From: Phaeosaccion multiseriatum
Lineage: Eukaryota > Ochrophyta, other classes
Assembly (NCBI GenBank): GCA_965112735.1
Contig: OZ218952.1
Coordinates: 62,001 to 126,000, forward strand
DNA length: 64,000 bases
Reading direction: 5' to 3'
Numbering within the stretch: the first letter of the stretch is position 1; each line of letters starts with the position of its first letter. The notes under the pieces are model-generated. The model was not told where the DNA came from and ran no database searches. It saw nothing but the letters and a program-made list of their open reading frames with translations. The position numbers and the translations under genes were made by a program. Positions 32,115 through 41,648 of the stretch are shown piece after piece.

Positions 32115-33215
32115 TCATTCCAACAGCCCGAATAGCTGCCTTCGTATCCATGCTGTCACCGCTGATGCTCGTACTAACTGTCTTGCTGTAGCTGCTTGTC
32201 CTGAGAGCCCAATTGCACCACTGCTGCCGTCCTGCTCTCGCGCAAAAACTCTCCAGGGGCGAGGAAGATGAACACAATGCCACCTTCCGGCTATCCTTTT
32301 GCGACTAATGCACTCACTCCCACTACCCTCGCTGGCCGTGCTCCCGTGCGGCCCGTGTGCATCGATAGTAGGCGGGGGCGAATCACTTATTGCTGTTGCT
32401 GTAGCGTTGCTGCTAAATTCCGCTTCTCCAAGCGGGGCTGTCTCTATGGTTATATCCGTTGCGCCAAGCGGGGCGTTCTCTATGGCTGTAGGCGAAGCAC
32501 TCCCGTGGGCAATTTCCGCTGTATCAAGCGGGGCGGCGGCGTTCTCAATGGCATCACTGATGGCTGTGGCTGTAGCGGTGCTGCAAATTTCCGCTTCTCC
32601 AAGCGGGGCTGTCTCTATGGCTGTATCCGCTTCTCCAAGCGGGGCGTCGGCGTGTTCTATGGCAATTTCCGCTGTATCAAGCGGGGCGGCGGCGTTCTCA
32701 ATGGCATCACTGACGGCTGTGGCTGTAGCGGTGCTGCAAATTTCCGCTTCTCCAAGCGGGGCTGTCTCTATGGCTGTATCCGCTTCTCCAAGCGGGCCGT
32801 CGGCGTGTTCTATGGCAATTTCCGCTGCTCTAAGCGTGGCTTCCTCTCCCTCAATTTCCAAAATACTTCGCTCCATTGCGATCCCTGTTGCTTCCCCGCC
32901 CTCGTCCGCCTTAGACGGAGCGTAAAAGCTATGCATATCCAGTGCCTCATCACAAGACAGCGATGCTGGCGTATCCCCATGCTGTGCTACTCGCTGCGAA
33001 CACAAAGCCTGTCTTCGGTCCTCACGCAATGACTCTGCCTTTGTCTGTTGCATCCACTGTTCCACGAACGGCATAGACAGCTGATGCAACCGCAATACAT
33101 GCTGCTGAAACCAAAGCTGGTCATCACTGCTACGAGGAGAATCCAATCCAACCATCCTGCTGTGCAATCGCCATCGTTCTAGTCTTTGTCTGCTACAGCC
33201 ACGCAACACCAACAA
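32115..33215 (-). CDS. TRIM-A 366-aa open frame with 51-aa repeats
   Basis: The longest frame in the element. It starts 29 bp after the 5' LTR on the same strand. The N-terminal 110 residues are mixed, with basic and Gln-rich stretches. Residues about 115-270 are repeats of 51 aa (153 bp) built from motifs such as PLGEADTAIETAPLGEAEI and SDAIENAAAPLDTAEIA. The C-terminal part (AVTAWIRRQLFG) matches the 2.62-kb units, where homologous protein continues past the stop used here. Acidic, Ala-rich and low in complexity; no known domain. It may be a truncated version of a longer protein. Confidence 0.5.
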   Translation of the reverse strand: MLVLRGCSRQRLERWRLHSRMVGLDSPRSSDDQLWFQQHVLRLHQLSMPFVEQWMQQTKAESLREDRRQALCSQRVAQHGDTPASLSCDEALDMHSFYAPSKADEGGEATGIAMERSILEIEGEEATLRAAEIAIEHADGPLGEADTAIETAPLGEAEICSTATATAVSDAIENAAAPLDTAEIAIEHADAPLGEADTAIETAPLGEAEICSTATATAISDAIENAAAPLDTAEIAHGSASPTAIENAPLGATDITIETAPLGEAEFSSNATATAISDSPPPTIDAHGPHGSTASEGSGSECISRKRIAGRWHCVHLPRPWRVFAREQDGSSGAIGLSGQAATARQLVRASAVTAWIRRQLFGLLE

Positions 33216-33243
33216 AAGGAAAATCCCTCAGCTTCCACCAAGT

Positions 33244-33453
33244 TGAGCCACCTGGGATGTGGGACAGACCACACACCCCAGACAACCAACAAGCAAGGGG
33301 TTCTTATCCTATGTAGAGCGTGTATTAGCTTTCCTTATCAATCTCACTTTCCTATCTATCCTCCTCCTGCGACATGCCGTTCATATGAAGCACGTGTTCC
33401 CCAAATGGCGACAATCCGGATTCGAACATAACAAACACCTTTGAGACTCCACA
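33244..33453 (-). repeat. 5' LTR of TRIM-A
   Basis: 210 bp, one difference from the 3' LTR. It is followed on the minus strand by ACTTGGTGGAAGC, the place for a primer-binding site. On the plus side it is followed by the duplicated target AAGC. Confidence 0.9.
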
Positions 33454-34693
33454 AAGCGCGGCTGGCCCAGACGGCCTGAGGGTTTGGATAGTGATATCCG
33501 AACTTGGAGAGCTCGTCCGTGAAGTCTCGAAGAAAGTCACGACGGGCACCGGATTGGTAGATGGGCAATTGGCAGATGGGCTCCGCTCCGTCCTTGAGGC
33601 GAATGACCATGGGGTCGACCTTGGCAGGAGGGTCATGCAAGAGCGCTTTGCCTCGCCATACTTCCGGGTGTGAGGTAAGGACCTGATAGAGAGCGGCGGT
33701 GTCGGAGAAGCCTACTGCTGATTGAGCAATGGGGAGCAGAGCTTCTTTGATTTGAGTTTCCGGTAAGACGGGAGAATCAGACACCTCAGGGAGAAGATCA
33801 TCGTAGCGGGCCAAAGGTTCATTATTAGAGGTGCCAACTTCACTGCGAGCAGTAAAGGTGGCGGAAGCTACGTGGAAGACTTCGTCAGAAATGCATTGCG
33901 AAGCATACACATCATCAAAGAGCAGTCCCAGAGATCTATAGAAAAGTTAGCGTTGTCTCCGATACACTGCTCAGGCAAGGAAGCAAGAGAAGCACCCGCT
34001 TGTAACAACGAACTCAGCCACGCGCACCGTTGCAGAAGACGCATCAGTGGGAGTGGAGTTGCGCAGTTCAAAGGGCACTTCCGAACCAGCCACAGCTGCT
34101 TGCTTCTCCGCCTGCTGTCGGAGCTGCTCTCGGGGCAGCGCGAGACCCAGCTGTTGGGCCAGCCCTTTCCCTAGGTAGAAGAGAGGGGCCTCATCCTCGC
34201 GCGGCTCAAAGAGCAATGCAGTGAGAGATGGAAGTGCGACAGAAGAGAGAGGACCCGCGTCCGTATGAATGTGAAAGTGAAAGTTGCTGAGCTCATGCGT
34301 GATGACTTGTGAGGTGCTGCATCCAAAAGGCTGCAGCTGCACCGGCTTAGGAAGAGCGCGAATGGAGACATCCATTCCGTCTGCTACCATCTCGTCCGCC
34401 ACAGGCCTGGGAAGGAGGCAAAAGGTCTCCGCACCGGTGTCGACTAAGCACTCGAGAGAGCGCTTCTTCAGTTGTCCTGTTTGATGCGTAAGAGCATGCA
34501 AAGAAGCAGGAGAGGAAGAAAAGAGAGAGATTGTTCCATCAGTGGGAGAGTGCGAGAGTAAGTCATTAGCAGTGGTCAGAGTACTGACCTCATAGTTCTT
34601 GGGAGGGTTCCAAGGCAGGTTGCGGTCGCTCATAACCTTCATGCGCTCCGCTTTGTTCTTGAGCTGCGGGCAAGTATAGAGCGGCCATTCTCT
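33454..34693 (-). pseudogene. gypsy-2 protease and N-terminal RT
   Basis: From upstream: the frame entering at 34693 (LYTCPQLKNKAERMKV) leads into a retropepsin-like domain at 33971-34642 with LVDTGAETFCLLP. The frame then breaks near 34000 and resumes by 33910 with the pre-RT segment (HPEVWRGKALLHDPPAKVDP, CQLPIYQSGARRDFL, YPNPQAVWASRA). Two stops (TGA, TAA) lie between. An alternative frame (LPEQCIGDNANFSIDLWD) bridges them, so two compensating frameshifts are likely. Bounded by TRIM-A and by copia. Confidence 0.8.
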
Positions 34694-34700
34694 CTACCAT

Positions 34701-35051
34701 ATGTCCAAGCTGAAGACGGGGGAGGATGGCACACGGCAGGGGCTCGCAGACAGCGGATCGGCGCTCAACGTGTGGCCAAACTTGGATGGACTGTACGATT
34801 TCCGCGCTCATCAGAGTTTAGTGCAACTAGCAGACGGCAAGTCGCACGCGAAGATACTGGGCAAAGGGAAGGTGAACATCAGCTACGTCTCCAACGAGGG
34901 AGTCAGAGGACTGAAGGGGCTGGAGGTAGTGGTGTCGCCAGACGTACCTTTCTGCATTTTCGCAGAGAAGAACCTCTCAGACCTACTGGGGGGGAGCGCA
35001 AGGCCAACGGGGAAGCCAGTCTATTTCGGCCCATCACCCGACGCACCATAG
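34701..35051 (+). pseudogene. copia protease domain
   Basis: Encodes an aspartic protease segment with the active site ADSGSALNVWPN near residue 19, followed by the flap-like strand pattern (KILGKGKVNI) and FCIFAEKNLSDLL. It ends at an in-frame TAG (35049-35051), after which the same frame continues into the gag-pre-integrase region. Gag, including its zinc knuckle, is missing upstream. Confidence 0.75.
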
Positions 35052-35337
35052 ACGGTGCATACGACGCAGGACCCAGAGCTGGAGCTTGACATGCTACAAT
35101 TCAAGATCGAGGAGGCCACGGAGCAGTGGAGTGATTACATGACCTACCACTGCAAGAACGGCCACCGCAACGATCAAGAACTACGGCGACAGGCCAAGCT
35201 GGAGGGCGTGACACTGTGCGGGAAGAGGGCGCCGTGCAAGACATGCGCAGAGGTGAAGATGACGAAGGCAGCTCAGAGCAAGCAGTTCATCGACTACCCC
35301 AAGGCACCGCTGGCACAGGTAACGCTCGCCAGCAGGT
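35052..35337 (+). pseudogene. copia gag-pre-integrase zinc finger
   Basis: Same frame as the protease. Contains the H-H-C-C finger (HCKNGHRND, then CGKRAPCKTC) and the KAPLAQVTL segment that leads into the integrase core. TRIM-B interrupts it before the first catalytic Asp of integrase would appear. Confidence 0.75.
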
Positions 35338-35468
35338 TGGTCGTTTAGGATGGCTCACGGATAAAGCTAATAGAGACAAGGCTGGCTGCCAGGCTGGCTT
35401 TGGGGTTGCTATTACCTTGTCCATGCGGCTACTCCTATCCTAGGTGGAGAGCAACGTGACTCTTTACA
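35338..35468. repeat. Left LTR of TRIM-B
   Basis: 131 bp, identical by eye to 36823-36953 and nearly so to 48535-48665. The nine bases before it (ccagcaggt) are also shared by all three copies. Confidence 0.85.
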
Positions 35469-35537
35469 ACCCCAAAGAATCCCGAAGGCAGCTGACCTTG
35501 GCCAAGAGGCTCAGGCAGCAGCTCGGTAGCTTTGAGT

Positions 35538-36300
35538 TTGCCGGGAGCGGTGCCTTACAGCGGGCATGGCTTTCGAGTGTGGCAGCAGTACGGATGTTGC
35601 TGTTACACGGAAATTGCTGCTGGAGCTTGGTGGGCAGTGGAGATGGAGAATTGCCGGGAGCGGTGCCTTACAGCGGGCATGGCTTTCGAGTGTGGCAGCA
35701 GCACGGATGTTGCTGTTACACGGAAATTGCTGCTGGAGCTTGGTGGGCCGTGGAGATAGAGAATTGCCGGGAGCGGTGCCTTACAGCGGGCACGGCTTTC
35801 GAGTGTGGCAGCAGCACGGATGTTGCTGTTACACGGAAATTGCTGCTGGAGCTTGGTGGGCAGTGGAGATGGAGAATTGCCGGGAGCGGTGCCTTACAGC
35901 GGGCATGGCTTTCGAGTGTGGCAGCAGCACGGATGTTGCTGTTACACGGAAATTGCTGCTGGAGCTTGGTGGGCCGTGGAGATAGAGAATTGCCGGGAGC
36001 GGTGCCTTACAGCGGGCACGGCTTTCGAGTGTGGCAGCAGCACGGATGTTGCTGTTGCACGGAAATTGCTGCTGGAGCTTGATGGGCCGTGGAGATAGAG
36101 AATTGCCGGGAGTGGTGCCTTAGTCAGCGGGCATGGCTTTCGAGTGTGGCAGCAGCACGGATGTTGCTGTTGCACGGAAATTGCTGCTGGAGCTTGGTGG
36201 GCCGTGGAGATAGAGAATTGCCGAGAGCGGTGCCCTACAGCGGGCACGGCTTTCGAGTGTGGCAGCAGCGCGGCTGTTGCTGTTGCACGGAGCTTGGCGG
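35538..36300. repeat. 113-bp minisatellite, about 7 copies
   Basis: The block starting ccgggagcggtgcc recurs at 35541, 35654, 35767, 35880, 35993, 36106 and 36221 (the last interval is 115 bp through a 2-bp gain in cttagtcagcg). The period is not a multiple of 3, yet the repeat has no stop in any of the three plus-strand frames. Long frames with a 113-residue period therefore appear (for example 35444-36082). I treat these as a by-product. One diverged copy occurs in the related element at 48738-48840. Confidence 0.9.
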
Positions 36301-36822
36301 GAGACAGAGAAGGATACTCGCAAGGCTGCTTTAGGGACTGTCTGGGTGCCTTGTAGGCACACCAGTAAACACTTGAGCAGTCAGCATTAGTGGTGCGCAA
36401 CGAGGCTTTGGCAACGCTGGTGGCGAGTAGGAGTGGAGATAGAGAATTGCGCGGGTGAGTTTGAGTCATGGGATGTTCTCATCCGTGAGCCTGTGTGGGT
36501 GAGTTTGAGTCGTGGGGTTTTCTCACCAATACAGGAGGGTGTGTGTTGGAGGAGCGGTCGCACACACCTGGGTGAGTTTTGCATATTTCTCATCCGTTTT
36601 TATTGGAAGCAACATGGAGGCTTTTGCTACAAGTCGAGCTTTAGTAGGCGAACCCGCTTTGAGTTGCGTGGGGACACGCAATAGTTTAGTTCAGGGGGAT
36701 GTTAGAAGTGCAGGGATGGCTGACGGGGATGTTGAAAGTCAGTATTATGTCAATGGCCCAGGCCCAGGCAAATACGGTGAGAAACGGTGCGTGGCCCGTT
36801 TCTCACTCACCTCCCAGCAGGT

Positions 36823-36953
36823 TGGTCGTTTAGGATGGCTCACGGATAAAGCTAATAGAGACAAGGCTGGCTGCCAGGCTGGCTTTGGGGTTGCTATTAC
36901 CTTGTCCATGCGGCTACTCCTATCCTAGGTGGAGAGCAACGTGACTCTTTACA
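36823..36953. repeat. Right LTR of TRIM-B
   Basis: 131 bp, identical to the left copy. Followed directly by copia integrase sequence at 36954. Confidence 0.85.
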
Positions 36954-38280
36954 CATTCCTCTCGAAGGAGAGCACGTGTTGCAGGCGTGCTGCCCGCACA
37001 CGGGTATGGGCTGGTGCAGGAAGGTGGGGGGCAAGACGGAAGCGCACTTCCAGGGAGTGTATGATGATCTCAACACCACAGTATTCATTCCAGGGGAGAG
37101 GACAGCGGGGTACAAGGTGCAGTGTTTGTCAGCAGACAACGGATCGGAGCTCATCAAGACGAAGGCAGCGAAGAAGATGCTCTACTCCCAGGGCATTGAG
37201 GTCAAGCTGACGGACCCTCATTGTCAGGCGCAGAACGGACTGAACGAGGCTCGACACAAGGAGCTGGCACGCATGTCTATTCTTTTCATTGAGGAGGCGA
37301 AGCTGGAGGAGCACTCAAAGCAGCTGAGGTTCGTAGCGTACAAGTTGGCGCAGCTCCTCTACAACACCAGGTGCAGGAGGGGGCGGCAGCAGTCCCCCTA
37401 CGAGCTGTATTTCAAGCGCAAGCCTGACCTACAGCACATTCACATCTTCGGAGAGCAGGCGAAGGTGCGGGTGGGCAACAAGAAGCACAAGCAGTGGCAC
37501 AACGACAAGACGCACTCGGCAGTGTACGTGGGACAGAGCCCCAACCACAGATCAGCCTGTCTCCTTTTCTACATCCCTTCACAGAAGCGGTTCATCTCCA
37601 GCTCGTCCTACACATTCGTGAAGAACCGCAGACACGACGGCACGGTGTTCGGGAGTCACGTGGAGAAGGGGAAGCTACCAGAGACAGCGGAGAAGGAGGA
37701 TGACAGCGAGGACGAGGACCAGCCCTCGAGCAGCACGAGCAGCAAGAGCAGCAGCAGCAGTGCGAGCGGGGGAGGTAAGCACCACCAGCCCTCGAGCAGC
37801 GGGAGCAGCAGCAGGAGCAGCAGCAGCAGCGCGAGCGGGGGAGGTGGGGGCGGGACCAAGAGTGGAACCGTCACATGGAACACGAGATTAGAGGAGGCAC
37901 AGCCAGCCCCACAGCAGCAGCAGACATCACGCTGGGAACAGGTTCTCACCCGAGAGTTCGTGGAGAAGTTACAACTCGAAGGAGAAGGCCTGGAGCGACG
38001 TCAGCACGCCGAGCGGCAACAGCGGGAGCGGACGGCAAAGCAGCAACAGAGAGAGCAGCAGAAACAGCAAGTAGCACAGCATCAGGCAGAGCAGCAGCAG
38101 CAGCAGGCAGAGCAGCAGCAGGCAGAGCAGCAGCAGGAAGAGCCAACGCAGCAGGCTGAGCCGCCAGAGGGAGGCAAACTCTGGACATACGAGGTGGCCA
38201 AAGATGGAGACAAGGGAGCCAAGGAGCACGACTGGGGCCACGATCCCAGCATGGGCCGCACGCGTAGCGGCAAACACTGA
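36954..38280 (+). pseudogene. copia integrase and C-terminal linker
   Basis: Resumes copia coding after TRIM-B with the integrase core: LSADNGSEL (second Asp) and NGLNEARHKEL (catalytic Glu), then the conserved CRRGRQQSPYELYF and HIFGEQAKVRV segments. A long Ser/Gly-rich and Gln-rich linker follows (about 37700-38160). The frame ends at TGA 38278-38280 (RTRSGKH). The next 36 bases continue in the same frame into RT. The first catalytic Asp is missing at the TRIM-B junction. Confidence 0.85.
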
Positions 38281-39924
38281 CATGCAGTCTCCTCCATACT
38301 AGGCCCACTCTTTCTGATGCCAGGCCTAAAGGAGAGCGAGGTACCGATACCACGGTCTCTGGCCCAGGCTCAAGCAGGAGAGTACGCGGAGCAATGGACG
38401 GAGGCGTACTGGGCAGAGCTCAACGCGATCGAGCAACGCCAGGTATGGGAGGAGGTCGATTATGAAGAGGGGATGAATGTACTGCATACAGTCATGCTAT
38501 TCAGAGCAAAGGTGACTGGGGGACTTGTGGATAGGCTCAAGTGTCGATTTGTCGTGATGGGGAACGAGCAGATCGAGGGGGAGGATTACTTTGATACCTT
38601 TGCACCAGTGGTGGGGAGCTCGACGATGAAGATGTTCTTTGCTATCACGTGCCAGAAGAAGTGGGTATTGGAGTTTGCTGATGTGGAGACGGCTTTCCTG
38701 CATGCACCTTTGCATGAGGGAGAGTACGTGTACATTAGAGCACCAGAGGGCATGAGAAAGTTCGGGAAGGTGCTGAGGCTGTTGAAGAGTCTTTACGGTC
38801 TTCATCAGTCTCCCAAGAGGTGGAACGAGACAGTGGTGGCATTTCTACTCGCAATGGGGTGGGTACAGTGCCCAGTGGATCCGTGTCTGTTCGCCAGGTT
38901 CGAGGAGGGGGAGCTAATAGGGCTCATCATTCTATATGTAGACGACCTAGGAGGGTCAGGGGAGGGTGATCTCATTGATTGCACTTTCCAGGAGATTGAC
39001 GAGCGTTTCAAGTTGAAGCGTTTGGGGTCGAATGTGGGGAAATTTCTGGGAGTTGAAGTTGACTACGCATTCGAGGCGGGACGGCTCAGGCTTTCGCTAG
39101 GAGGGTATCTTAGAGCGATGCTTGAGAAGTTCGACATGACGGAGGTACCTGTGTACGGCTCACCAGCAGAGCAGGGGGTACATTTGTCAGTGGGTATGGA
39201 GCCGAGCACCACAGAGGAGGAGGAATTCATGAAGGACAAACCATACTGCTCAGCGGTAGGGTCAATCCTATGGGTTGCCAACTGGGTGAGGCTTGATGTA
39301 TCCTTCGCCATCATGCAGTGTGCTCGTTTTATGAAGAGGCCGGGGCCTCGACACTGGGCAGCATTGCAGCGCATTTTCGGGTACTTTAGGGGTAGTTTAG
39401 ACTTGGGAATTGAGTTTAATCGAGAGGCGGGGCTTCATCTGGAGGCATACGCAGACTCGAGCTGGGCAGATGACGTCGACAGGCGCAGGAGCTCAGGGGG
39501 ATACGTCGTGACATTCGGCGGGGGAGTGATTGCTCACAAGGCAACACTATTCAAGGTCATAGCACAGTGCTCTATGGAAAGTGAGTACATGGCCGCAGCG
39601 GAAGCAGTGAAGGAGTTGCTGTTTCACAGAGGGATTCTGGAGTTTCTGTTTCCAGGAGCCAACATGACGGAGTCGATTGTGCACGAGGACAATCAAGGGT
39701 GCATTCAGATGGCAAATGGCAACGCAGGCACCAAGCGCGTACGTCACATCGACATTCGTTATCATTTCCTGCAGTACCACGTGGAGAAGGGACACGTTCG
39801 GTTTCAGTACATCAGCACAAAGGATCAGCTTGGGGACATCATGACCAAGGCATTTGCACCTCAGGTACACAGCGGTCTGGCGGGGCAGATGCTCAAGAAG
39901 GGAGACAGGAAAGGGGGGGACTAG
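38281..39924 (+). pseudogene. copia reverse transcriptase and RNase H
   Basis: In the same frame as integrase past the TGA; the first ATG is at 38317. RT motifs in order: QRQVWEEVDYEEGMNVLHT, KCRFVVMGNEQIEGEDYFDTFAPV (split here for brevity), DVETAFLHAPL, LYGLHQSPKRWN and the catalytic box ILYVDDLGG. RNase H follows, with YADSSWADD, SSGGYVV, SMESEYMAAAEA, and HEDNQG through KRVRHIDIRYHF. It ends at 39924 with no internal stop, so this half could still be functional if translated. Confidence 0.88.
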
Positions 39925-40061
39925 TTTTAGTTCAGTAGTTTTAGTATGAGGTTTTCAGGACTTTGTCTTGGGGGGGTTTTAGGGCAAGTCAGGTGTTTCC
40001 TCATTGTGTTTGTGGTAGAGTGTCAGCTATCAAGAGAGATAGTGATTCAGTCATAGGAGGG

Positions 40062-40203
40062 TGTTGTGATAAGTATCGCCATTTGTGACTGAGCACTATA
40101 TCGATGTACAATATCGATGTGGATATCGATATTCATGTATGGCCACGGCCATCACTTCCTTGAACGCATCTCTCAGTAGGTATTATTAATACACGAGTTG
40201 ACA
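40062..40203 (+). repeat. Putative 3' LTR of copia
   Basis: Starts TGTTGTGATAAG after a purine stretch (ataggaggg) and ends GAGTTGACA before CTAC. These are typical copia LTR ends, but no 5' partner exists in the window, so the limits are inferred. It contains cgat-rich inverted motifs (tatcgatgtacaatatcgat). The stretch 39925-40061 is copia 3' untranslated sequence; I see no gene in it. Confidence 0.6.
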
Positions 40204-41160
40204 CTACTCTAGCTTGTCCCTGTCATCGTAGAGGAGATATCGCAACACCGTGTGATCAGAGTTGCCACACTTGAAGCAAACCCGAGCCTTGGACTCACGT
40301 CCTTGCTTCTTCGGCTTCTTCAGAGGGGGGGCAGTTGCCCGAGAGTCCGCAGAGGCGGGAGCGTCGCGCTTCGGCTGCTGCTGCTGCTGCTGCGGCTGCT
40401 GCTGCTGCTGCTGCTGTCGCCTACCGCCGCCAGCTGGCTTCTTGCCCCCACCAGTGATGACCAATCGCTGTATCTCCTCAAGAGAGGGCAGAGCGACAGC
40501 CCCATTAGAAGTGTCTTGCTGGATGCACCGGTAGATGGGCAAGTACTGATCCACCATGAGGGTCAGTTGCTGGAGAAAGGGCACGTAGGTCTTCAGAAGA
40601 TTCTTGTGAAGAGTGAAGTACCTAGTGAGGTACCCCTTCAGCCCCTGAGGGCGATTGCACGCTTGAAGCAGAGCATTGCACAGAACTTGGCAAGACTCCG
40701 TGCTGACCTGAGTGTTGTCCTCCTTGAAGAAGACTCGAGTCTGGCCATGCTTCTCCAAGAGACCGTGCATCTGCTGATTGAGAGAGCCCACGGGATTCTG
40801 AGTATCCGGTGGCAGATAGAGCTTGCTCTTGAGGTCCTTCAGTAGGGCATTGCCATGGTCCGAGCAGGAGCCGGCATTAGGCTCTACCAGCTGCTGAAGG
40901 TGCTTGTAAAGAAACTCGTGAGTAATAGCTGAGGTAGCTTTACCAAGCTGAGCGCCAAGCGACGTGAGAGAGTGCGTAGGCAAGAGCACCTCAAGAGTCG
41001 TAAGATCAGGCTTCGAACCTACAATGGCATTGTGTCGCCGAACGTAAGTGTCGTACTGCTTGAAGTAAGCAATAACAGCCTTCTCCGTAGTACTAACCTC
41101 CCCAGATGGGAAGTTGGGAGCAGTAAGAGAGAAAATGGCCACTGAGCTGGCTGCTCGGCC
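40204..41160 (-). pseudogene. gypsy-2 gag, main part
   Basis: A minus-strand frame of about 312 residues. The N-terminal half is a helical capsid-like region. A Gln-rich basic stretch follows (about residues 235-262), then the start of a zinc knuckle, CFKCGNSDH, in which the final Cys is replaced by Tyr. The frame ends at TAG, which overlaps the CTAC duplication beside copia. Rejoining across copia gives GAG TAG AGA GAA, so the same frame continues into pro-pol after one stop. The upstream end is cut by the CTAGGCCG element. Confidence 0.78.
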
Positions 41161-41401
41161 CCATGCACGCCTACCGGTTTTGCTCTAGGCCGCTAGGCCG
41201 CTCGGCATTCGGCCGATCTATGCCTAGGCCGGTGGCCTCCGGCCGCTCTAGGCCGCTCACTTTTCAGTCCTAGGCGGCCTGCCTATACAGCCCGCCTCTA
41301 GGCAGCCTATACAGCCCGCCTCTAGGCAGCCTCCCAGTGACCGTGGGCGCGTGCGTGGTGCCGCCTAGCAAGTGGGTAGCAGGTGTGCACTCCTCGTAGG
41401 G

Positions 41402-41560
41402 TGTGGAGTAGGCCACTCTTTCATGCCAAATCGGAAACCCGAGGCAATTGTTTAATATATTTTACTCTCGTTCTATCAATAAGGTTTTGACGTCTTATCT
41501 CTCCCACCAAGGAGTGGGGAGTCCACAGACAAAGAGTGTGAGTCACAGTTAGTTAGCGCA
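41402..41560 (+). repeat. 5' LTR of gypsy-4
   Basis: 159 bp with TG...CA ends, followed by agttcaccgacgctac, where a primer-binding site is expected. One mismatch to the 3' copy. Confidence 0.93.
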
Positions 41561-41648
41561 AGTTCACCGACGCTACAATAATCGATTATTACTCAGTATT
41601 GGTGATACCAGAACTGAAGAAAGATTCAAAAAGACCGGAGAGGCCAGG

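Larger units (their letters stand above)
30433..33453 (-). mobile_element. TRIM-A: 3.0-kb non-autonomous LTR retrotransposon
   Basis: 210-bp terminal repeats (30433-30642 and 33244-33453) start TG and end CA and differ by one base. The target AAGC is duplicated at 30429-30432 and 33454-33457, and removing the element restores the RT frame of gypsy-2 (SRAFCIQKP). On the minus strand the purine tract GGGGGGGGGAAG lies just before the 3' LTR (30643-30655), so the element points to the minus strand. The interior has no gag, protease, RT or integrase. It must have been moved by enzymes of another element. It carries a 366-aa frame and a segment shared with the 2.62-kb units. Confidence 0.9.
35338..36953. 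mobile_element. TRIM-B: 1.6-kb small LTR element in copia integrase
   Basis: Two identical 131-bp repeats (35338-35468 and 36823-36953), TGGTCGTTTAGG...CTCTTTACA, flank 1354 bp without retrotransposon genes. The interior holds a 113-bp minisatellite and two imperfect copies of gtgagtttgagtc(a/g)tgggg. The flanks do not form a target duplication. The copia integrase lacks the stretch with its first catalytic Asp at this point, so insertion was accompanied by a deletion, or the element came in by recombination. Orientation is unclear. Confidence 0.8.
34698..40203 (+). mobile_element. 5'-truncated copia retrotransposon
   Basis: The order protease, gag-pre-integrase, integrase, RT and RNase H is that of Ty1/copia. 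There is no 5' LTR and no gag. Coding sequence starts right at the junction. CTAC flanks both ends (34694-34697 and 40204-40207), and its removal restores the gypsy-2 reading phase. Two in-frame stops (TAG at 35049, TGA at 38278) and the TRIM-B insertion break the polyprotein. The 3' LTR candidate is at 40062-40203. Confidence 0.85.

Noticed and set aside
32268-33032. 254-aa and 208-aa plus-strand frames in TRIM-A
   Set aside because: Antisense shadows of the 51-residue repeat region. The element orientation and purine tract favour the minus strand.
35444-36082. 212-aa Cys/Trp-rich protein in TRIM-B
   Set aside because: Product of the 113-bp minisatellite, which is open in all three frames. 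No start context and no conservation in the 48.4-kb copy.
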